DNA of 9,914 nt from Nitrososphaerota archaeon (GTDB lineage: Archaea; Thermoproteota; Nitrososphaeria; Nitrososphaerales; Gagatemarchaeaceae): contig JACQFO010000002.1 in assembly GCA_016200025.1 (NCBI GenBank), positions 1 through 9,914 on the forward strand, read 5' to 3'. The notes under the pieces were generated by a model that saw only the letters and a list, made by a program, of their open reading frames with translations, had not been told where the DNA came from and did not search any database. Every line of letters begins with the position of its first letter. Within the stretch, counting starts at the first letter, position 1. Of the stretch, positions 6,543-9,914 are shown in pieces. Both the position numbers and the translations under genes were made by a program.

Positions 6543-6550
6543 TATAAAAA
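6543..6550 (-). promoter_or_regulatory. Box A promoter of the IscA-type gene
   Basis: On the leftward strand the bases read TTTTTATA, centred about 28 bases before the ATG at 6519. They begin just after the peroxiredoxin stop codon (6557-6559). It is among the clearest TATA elements in the window. Confidence 0.65.
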
Positions 6551-6556
6551 TACTGG

Positions 6557-7036
6557 CTACGCAGAGAGCTTCTGGGCTGCTCTCAGCACTTCAGCGTAGG
6601 GAGGCTCCTCCGAAGGCACGTCTGTGACCCACCTGTAGCGAAGTATCCTCCGCCGGTCGATGACGAAGACCGACCTCTTCGCTACTCCCCTGTACCCTAG
6701 ACCCCCCCATCGGTCCTGGAGGACGCCATAGAGCTTCGTCGTCTTCTTGTTGAAGTCGCTGAGTAGCGGGAACTGGAGGTTGTAGGTCTGGGCGAATGCC
6801 TTCAAGGAATAGACGCTATCGACACTGATGCCTACCAGCTTGGTCCCCGAGGCCTGGAGGCCCTCGAACCCGTCTCTGAACGTGCACATCTCTTTGTCGC
6901 AGGTCCCGGAGAAGGCGAAGGGAAAGAATGCGAGGATGAGGTTACCTTGTTGGGTGAACTCTTCTAAGGAGCGGGTCTTCCTGTCCGCGTCGGGAAGGAC
7001 GAAATCTGGAACCTTTTGCCCTAGCCTGAGGACCAC
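6557..7036 (-). CDS. Peroxiredoxin, Bcp/PrxQ-like thiol peroxidase
   Basis: Thiol peroxidase that reduces hydrogen peroxide and organic hydroperoxides in the cytoplasm. With GTG 7036 as start the protein has 159 residues, the usual size. After LGQKVPDFVLPD comes the thioredoxin-fold core with the active site FFPFAFSGTC: P39, S43 in place of the usual Thr, and peroxidatic C46. C51, five residues later (CDKEMC), could be the resolving cysteine, as in Bcp. FPLLSDF and a RSVFVIDRRRILRYRWV strand pair complete the fold. A longer reading frame reaches 7165, but its extra 43 residues are low in hydrophobic order and lie inside the preceding gene. GTG 7036 is about 27 bases from a box A at 7060-7066, supporting a leaderless GTG start. 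The electron donor is not encoded nearby. Confidence 0.9.
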   Translation of the reverse strand: MVLRLGQKVPDFVLPDADRKTRSLEEFTQQGNLILAFFPFAFSGTCDKEMCTFRDGFEGLQASGTKLVGISVDSVYSLKAFAQTYNLQFPLLSDFNKKTTKLYGVLQDRWGGLGYRGVAKRSVFVIDRRRILRYRWVTDVPSEEPPYAEVLRAAQKLSA

Positions 7037-7059
7037 GAGATGAAACGAAGCCCGTCTCG

Positions 7060-7066
7060 ATTTAAG
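7060..7066 (-). promoter_or_regulatory. Box A promoter of the peroxiredoxin gene, overlapping a stop codon
   Basis: Read leftward, CTTAAAT is centred about 27 bases before GTG 7036. The TAA stop of the preceding zinc-protein gene (7062-7064) lies inside it, so the two genes are packed as tightly as a separate promoter allows. Confidence 0.55.
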
Positions 7067-7424
7067 GGCTCTGCCGGTCTTTCGGCAGTTTCGACAAGAG
7101 CTCGAAGTACTTGGCCATGAGCGAGACAACCTGGTCCTGTTTGGCACTGTCCTTCTCTGCTCCAAGGGAGGCGGAGGCCTCGTTGAGCTTCGAAAGCAGA
7201 ACCTCCCTCATGCCCGCCACCACCGTGTCGAAGGACATCCTGTCGGAGGTGATTACGGACGAAAGGTCCTCGTGGCTGGTGCAGTAGACCTTGCCCTCAT
7301 ACTTGACCTGGATTCCTCCGCACTTCGGGCACGGTTCGCCGAGCATGGTCGCGCCTCTCCTCACCAGCTGCACGGCCAGCTTCATCTTGTCCTTGCCCGC
7401 CCCGCTCAATGGCCTGCTCGCCAT
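7062..7424 (-). CDS. SSSCA1 (autoantigen p27)-like zinc protein
   Basis: Resembles the archaeal SSSCA1/p27 zinc-finger family, small proteins of unknown molecular role. The hallmark is a GATML helix end followed by CPKCGGIQVKYEGKVYC: C32 and C35, then C48 and H51 in YCTSH. The family usually has a second C-X2-C, so the fourth ligand here may be histidine. The rest (about 60-118) is predicted helical with a weak coiled coil. The start is uncertain. ATG 7424 gives 120 residues, but the best box A (7433-7439) sits only about 12 bases before it, which would put the transcript start inside the gene. TTG 7409 (27 bases from the box A centre) or ATG 7385 (107 residues, beginning MKLAVQLVRRGATML) fit better. 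It precedes the peroxiredoxin gene. Confidence 0.72.
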   Translation of the reverse strand: MASRPLSGAGKDKMKLAVQLVRRGATMLGEPCPKCGGIQVKYEGKVYCTSHEDLSSVITSDRMSFDTVVAGMREVLLSKLNEASASLGAEKDSAKQDQVVSLMAKYFELLSKLPKDRQSP

Positions 7425-7432
7425 ACTTCTTC

Positions 7433-7439
7433 TATAAAA
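7433..7439. promoter_or_regulatory. TATAAAA box A between divergent genes
   Basis: TATAAAA on the + strand (TTTTATA leftward) lies in the 85-base gap between the SSSCA1-like gene and the UPF0147 gene. Leftward it predicts a start near 7410, next to TTG 7409. Rightward it predicts one near 7462, about 48 bases before the UPF0147 ATG. Which direction it serves is not settled by sequence; CTTAAT at 7461-7466 is a weaker rightward alternative. Confidence 0.5.
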
Positions 7440-7509
7440 GACGGCACACTGCGAAAAGCACTTAATCCCACCGAGTCATGCCTCACTTCGCAACCCAAGG
7501 TCATCTTAT

Positions 7510-7794
7510 ATGAGTGCCAAGTTGAAGAAACAACAGCTGAACGACGCAAAGCTGGCGAAGGCTACGGTCAGCCTGAACCAGATAGCAGATTCGAACATCA
7601 CGCCCAGGAACATCAGGAAGATCGTCAAGGATTCGATACTCATGCTCCAGGACGCGAAGCAGAGCGTCTCAGTCAGAGCTGCCAACGCCATAAGCCTGCT
7701 CGACGACGTCGCCCAGGATCCCAACATGCCTTCGTTCGCCAGGGTGACGCTGTGGTCTGCCGTCTCCGAGCTCGAATCAATCCGCGAGCAGTAA
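7510..7794 (+). CDS. UPF0147 family protein
   Basis: A small archaeal protein of the uncharacterised UPF0147 family. Its 94 residues are the family length and carry its conserved run: TPRNIRKIVKDSI (31-43), SVRAANAISLLDDVAQDPNMPSFAR (54-78) and a final LWSAVSELESI helix (81-91). It looks all-helical and soluble, with no cysteine, signal or membrane segment. Function is unknown; nothing in the sequence names a substrate or partner. ATG 7510 is preceded by AAGGT about 8 bases upstream, a possible Shine-Dalgarno site and one of few in the window. The next gene begins 22 bases downstream on the same strand, so the two may be cotranscribed. Confidence 0.9.
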   Translation: MSAKLKKQQLNDAKLAKATVSLNQIADSNITPRNIRKIVKDSILMLQDAKQSVSVRAANAISLLDDVAQDPNMPSFARVTLWSAVSELESIREQ

Positions 7795-7816
7795 AGGTTT
7801 AACACGTTCAAGGGGC

Positions 7817-8254
7817 ATGGAGACGCGATTGCCCAACTGCCCGAAGTGCGGGAACAAGGAGTCTCTCCCCACTAGGACCTTCTCCGTCATCGTCGAGCCT
7901 GCCAAGGGCGAGCGAGGCATGACTGAAAGGAGGGTGGGAATGTACACCTGCAGCAACTGCGGGACGAAGTTCCCCACTGTGATAAGCAAACAAAGATACC
8001 TGATAGTAGCCGAGGAGCAGTTGAAGTCGATTCAGGAAGAGCTAGGCTCAGTCAAGAAGGGCAACGAAGACCTCAACACGAAAGTCAGGGGAATGGCGGA
8101 GCAGCAGAGGGAGATGGAGAACTCCATGGAGAAGTCCGCGAAGGAAAACGAAGTAAGGCGCCTGAAAGTCAAACTGGCCGAATTGGAGGAGTTCGTCACC
8201 TATCTCAGAAAAGAAAAGGGCGAACTCGAGCAGAAGGCTTCTAAGATCAGATAG
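7817..8254 (+). CDS. Zinc-ribbon plus coiled-coil protein
   Basis: I do not recognise a named family. The 145-residue product begins with a zinc ribbon: CPKC (C8, C11) and CSNC (C45, C48) flank about 33 residues rich in charge and beta-formers, a plausible four-cysteine zinc site. From about 64 to 143 it is a long charged helix with heptad-like hydrophobic spacing (EEQLKSIQEEL, VRRLKVKLAELEEFVTYL), so it is likely a coiled-coil dimer. No membrane segment is seen. The CSNCGTKFP ribbon resembles those of nucleic-acid-associated archaeal proteins, but a DNA or RNA role is only a guess. ATG 7817 follows UPF0147 by 22 bases; a GTTTAAC box A at 7797-7803 is nearer than usual, so cotranscription is more likely. 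It converges on another coiled-coil gene with a 2-base gap. Confidence 0.78.
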   Translation: METRLPNCPKCGNKESLPTRTFSVIVEPAKGERGMTERRVGMYTCSNCGTKFPTVISKQRYLIVAEEQLKSIQEELGSVKKGNEDLNTKVRGMAEQQREMENSMEKSAKENEVRRLKVKLAELEEFVTYLRKEKGELEQKASKIR

Positions 8255-8256
8255 TC

Positions 8257-8562
8257 CTAGATTCCTTCGGCGCCGACAGGCGGAAGGTTGTACCCCGCCT
8301 CGGCTTCGTAGGCCGCAGCCTTCTCGTCCAGCACCGCCTTTTCAGTCCGGAGTGCCTCCACCTCGCTTTCCAGCGCGGTGGCGGACCTCTCCAACTCGTA
8401 TCCGGCTATCTTCTCCTTCAACGAGGCGACGCCAGCGAGGAGCGAAGCCTTCTCGGCTTCGAGCGACCTTATCTTCTCCTCGAGCTCTGTCCTTTGGTCA
8501 GCGTATTCGGTTACCACTTCCATGGTTGCCGAGCTTACAAGTCTCGGCGGTTTACTTGTCAT
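8257..8562 (-). CDS. Small coiled-coil protein
   Basis: Unrecognised protein of 101 residues. The centre (about 24-90) is an almost continuous charged helix with heptad pattern: RTELEEKIRSLEAEKASLL, VASLKEKIAGYELERSA, LESEVEALRTEKAVLDEKAAAYEAEA. The C-terminal tail, NLPPVGAEGI, is short and unstructured. It has no cysteine, membrane segment or enzyme motif; a prefoldin-like or structural dimer is possible. ATG 8562 is chosen over TTG 8571 because it lies about 31 bases from the centre of AATTAA at 8591-8596; ATG 8523 would give 88 residues. It ends 2 bases from the end of the convergent zinc-ribbon coiled-coil gene. Low complexity makes distant homology hard to judge, but the ordered heptads and the promoter support a real gene. 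Confidence 0.68.
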   Translation of the reverse strand: MTSKPPRLVSSATMEVVTEYADQRTELEEKIRSLEAEKASLLAGVASLKEKIAGYELERSATALESEVEALRTEKAVLDEKAAAYEAEAGYNLPPVGAEGI

Positions 8563-8590
8563 GCCGAACAAAAAACAATTGATAACACAG

Positions 8591-8596
8591 TTAATT
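8591..8596 (-). promoter_or_regulatory. Box A of the small coiled-coil gene
   Basis: Read leftward, AATTAA is centred about 31 bases before ATG 8562, predicting a transcript starting a few bases before the codon. It lies in the 117-base gap between this gene and the divergent winged-helix gene. Confidence 0.45.
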
Positions 8597-8649
8597 TCGC
8601 GCTACGATGGTTGCCCCCGAGGGCTCGGCAGATCCATTCTCTCGCAGCG

Positions 8650-8654
8650 TTTAT
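8650..8654 (+). promoter_or_regulatory. Box A of the winged-helix gene
   Basis: TTTAT within GCGTTTATGAACC is centred 28 bases before ATG 8680. That spacing argues that the ATG inside this element (8653) is not the start and that the message is leaderless. Confidence 0.5.
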
Positions 8655-8679
8655 GAACCGTGACGCTTCGCCGGTCTCG

Positions 8680-9045
8680 ATGAAGACAGGTCTCTGGGTC
8701 TGGCCTGCAGAAGCGAAAGCCCAGTCCAAGGTCCTCAGAAAGTTGGCTGCCTCACAGCACCTCGTAGCCGCGATGACAGCCTTGGCAAAGAGCAAAGACG
8801 GGTTGAGCAACTCCGAGGTGGACGACGTAATCGCTGACAACTCGGAGTGGATGACCCTCTGGGTCGTCCGCCAGTTGACTTCGCTAGGTTTTGTTGAGTT
8901 CAAAGTCGACCTCTTCGGAGAACCAGCGAAGTATCAGCTGACAGAACTGGGGCGGAACACCCTTTCAAGGATTACAGGCCAACCGACCCAACTCAAGGCC
9001 TCTACTCCTCCACCTGTCTCCAAAGCCACTCCGATGACAGCCTGA
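8680..9045 (+). CDS. Winged-helix DNA-binding protein
   Basis: Probable small transcription regulator. Of 121 residues, about 26-97 fit a winged helix-turn-helix: helix 1 HLVAAMTALAKS, a GLSNSEVDDVIAD turn-helix, a recognition helix WMTLWVVRQLTSLGFVEF and a wing ending in AKYQLTELGRNTL. The YxLTxxGRxxL ending is typical of archaeal MarR/ArnR-like and related wHTH proteins. The tail (100-121) is rich in T, P and S and probably disordered. No ligand domain or metal site is visible, so it may act as a simple dimer. The start ATG 8680 (not 8653 or 8494) is chosen for the box A spacing and because the wHTH begins soon after. It is divergent from the small coiled-coil gene and convergent with the ACT-V4R gene (34-base gap); its targets are unknown. 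Confidence 0.75.
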   Translation: MKTGLWVWPAEAKAQSKVLRKLAASQHLVAAMTALAKSKDGLSNSEVDDVIADNSEWMTLWVVRQLTSLGFVEFKVDLFGEPAKYQLTELGRNTLSRITGQPTQLKASTPPPVSKATPMTA

Positions 9046-9079
9046 ACACGAAACCCTTACCTTCAAGTCTGAACAGAAT

Positions 9080-9874
9080 TCAGCCCGTTTCTGCAGCCAT
9101 GAATTCGCAGTAGGGGTCGCCGGCAGCGAGGCACTTCACCTCTTCGCAGGTCACCATCTTCCCGAAGACTCCTTTCCCGAGGCCCACCAAGTGGCCCCTG
9201 ATGTACTGGCTGTTCACCGACCCGGATTTCGTATAGGCGCATTCGAAGTTGTCATGAATCCGCAGAGTCGCTTTCAGAGGCTCGAGGGAGAGGTCGACCA
9301 GTTCGGGCATTCCCCAGCCCTGGGCGGCGTAGAGGAAGACCAACTCAGTGATATTACGAGCGACGACGTCATCACCCATCAACGCCTGCAGCTCTTTGGC
9401 GTCGTTCTCCCCTGTCGCCGTGCCCATCTCATAGATTATCAAGTCGGCCCCAGAACCGAAGATTTTCCTTATTCTGGAGAACATCTCGACGAGGTTCCGG
9501 CGGCTGATAACCATCGCCTTCTCGCCCGAGCTGAAGTAGAGAGGGAAGTGGTACTTGTCGACAACGACTCCATCTATTCCTTCCGTTAGCTCGACCCCCA
9601 CCACGCTGGGAGCCCCACCAATCAGACCCCTCAGCTTGTTGGCGTCGATGGCCTTGTCCCCGACTTCTGCGAAGAAGCCCCAGGCGCTGGTGTCGGTGTC
9701 CCTCACGTTGGCGGACTCGGACGCGACGAGGTTGACCTTCTCCTTGGCTAGAATCCCCGCTACTCCGGCCAGGGCTCCGGGCACGTTCTTCAAGGTCAGA
9801 GAACCTACGAAGACCCTGTTTTTCGGGCTGAAGTGATATCTCATGAATTCCTTCGGCAGCGGCCCCTGACTCAT
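9080..9874 (-). CDS. ACT domain plus V4R domain protein
   Basis: Two-domain, sensor-like protein of 264 residues. Residues about 20-100 form an ACT domain (NRVFVGSLTLKNVPGALAGV, then AKEKVNLVASESANV), a fold that binds amino acids or other small molecules. Residues about 108-260 form a V4R domain (4-vinyl reductase fold), which binds hydrophobic ligands or, in some bacteria, bacteriochlorophyll intermediates. Its typical end is present: MVTCEEVKCLAAGDPYCEF with C243, C248 and C256; C212 could be a further ligand. No DNA-binding domain is present, so a regulatory partner or a ligand-carrier role is possible. ATG 9874 is used; ATG 9844 (MRYHF) is the alternative. Upstream are GAGG at 9879-9882 and a box A at 9905-9910. 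The gene upstream is outside the window. Confidence 0.85.
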   Translation of the reverse strand: MSQGPLPKEFMRYHFSPKNRVFVGSLTLKNVPGALAGVAGILAKEKVNLVASESANVRDTDTSAWGFFAEVGDKAIDANKLRGLIGGAPSVVGVELTEGIDGVVVDKYHFPLYFSSGEKAMVISRRNLVEMFSRIRKIFGSGADLIIYEMGTATGENDAKELQALMGDDVVARNITELVFLYAAQGWGMPELVDLSLEPLKATLRIHDNFECAYTKSGSVNSQYIRGHLVGLGKGVFGKMVTCEEVKCLAAGDPYCEFMAAETG

Positions 9875-9904
9875 GATTCCTCTGTGGAAGTTCGCTCTCG
9901 TCGC

Positions 9905-9910
9905 TATAAG
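9905..9910 (-). promoter_or_regulatory. Box A of the ACT-V4R gene
   Basis: Leftward CTTATA is centred about 33 bases before ATG 9874, predicting a leader of about 7 bases. It lies at the window edge, so its upstream BRE cannot be judged. Confidence 0.45.
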
Positions 9911-9914
9911 ACTA

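Noticed and set aside
7037..7165. 43-residue N-terminal extension of the peroxiredoxin
   Set aside because: It is the out-of-frame shadow of the SSSCA1-like gene; box A spacing and family length both favour GTG 7036.
7272..7802. Rightward 176-codon frame
   Set aside because: Antisense to the SSSCA1-like gene and out of frame with UPF0147, which is clearly the real gene in the second half.
1..9914. CRISPR array, insertion sequence, integrase, rRNA or long direct repeats
   Set aside because: Reading both strands I found no regularly spaced repeats, transposase or integrase motifs, or rRNA-like sequence; poly-T terminators are also not evident.

Overview
The window is archaeal. It carries the end of an Orc1/Cdc6 initiator gene, the small subunit of the archaea-specific D-family DNA polymerase, a UPF0147 protein, an SSSCA1-type zinc protein and an ACT-V4R protein. 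Promoters look archaeal: TATA (box A) elements lie about 26-30 bases before several start codons, with no convincing Shine-Dalgarno site, which points to leaderless transcripts. PolD with this gene set fits a GC-rich Nitrososphaeria/Thaumarchaeota, Bathyarchaeia or related lineage better than a Sulfolobus-type crenarchaeon, but the sequence alone does not fix the taxon.

Left part (1-4163): the 3' end of orc1/cdc6 runs rightward and meets a compact leftward cluster, with the two stop codons sharing the bases CTAG. In transcription order the cluster is a ThyX-like protein lacking the ThyX signature, a signature-bearing ThyX, a phosphohexomutase of the GlmM/ManB type, and polB (DP1). Overlaps or gaps are 15 bases or less, so one transcript is likely. 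It would join dTMP synthesis, sugar-phosphate metabolism and the replicative polymerase. A palindromic box A at 4195-4200 probably fires both this operon and a rightward dienelactone-hydrolase-like gene.

Middle part (4989-7424): a type II tRNA gene, best read as tRNA-Ser(CGA) with two small introns, sits behind its own box A. It converges on a membrane-anchored surface protein with two apparent beta-sandwich repeats. Upstream of that protein, all leftward, are an IscA/ErpA-type Fe-S carrier, a Bcp-like peroxiredoxin and an SSSCA1 zinc protein. The first two of these have their own box A, and the peroxiredoxin promoter overlaps the stop codon of the gene before it. Together they suggest a Fe-S and oxidative-stress group.

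Right part (7425-9914): rightward UPF0147 and a zinc-ribbon coiled-coil protein form a pair that converges, with a 2-base gap, on a small leftward coiled-coil protein. A leaderless winged-helix protein follows. Last is a leftward ACT-V4R sensor-like protein whose promoter is just inside the window edge. No CRISPR array, insertion sequence, rRNA or gene-free stretch over 300 bases was seen. The most unusual items are the divided ThyX pair next to polB and the doubly interrupted tRNA-Ser.
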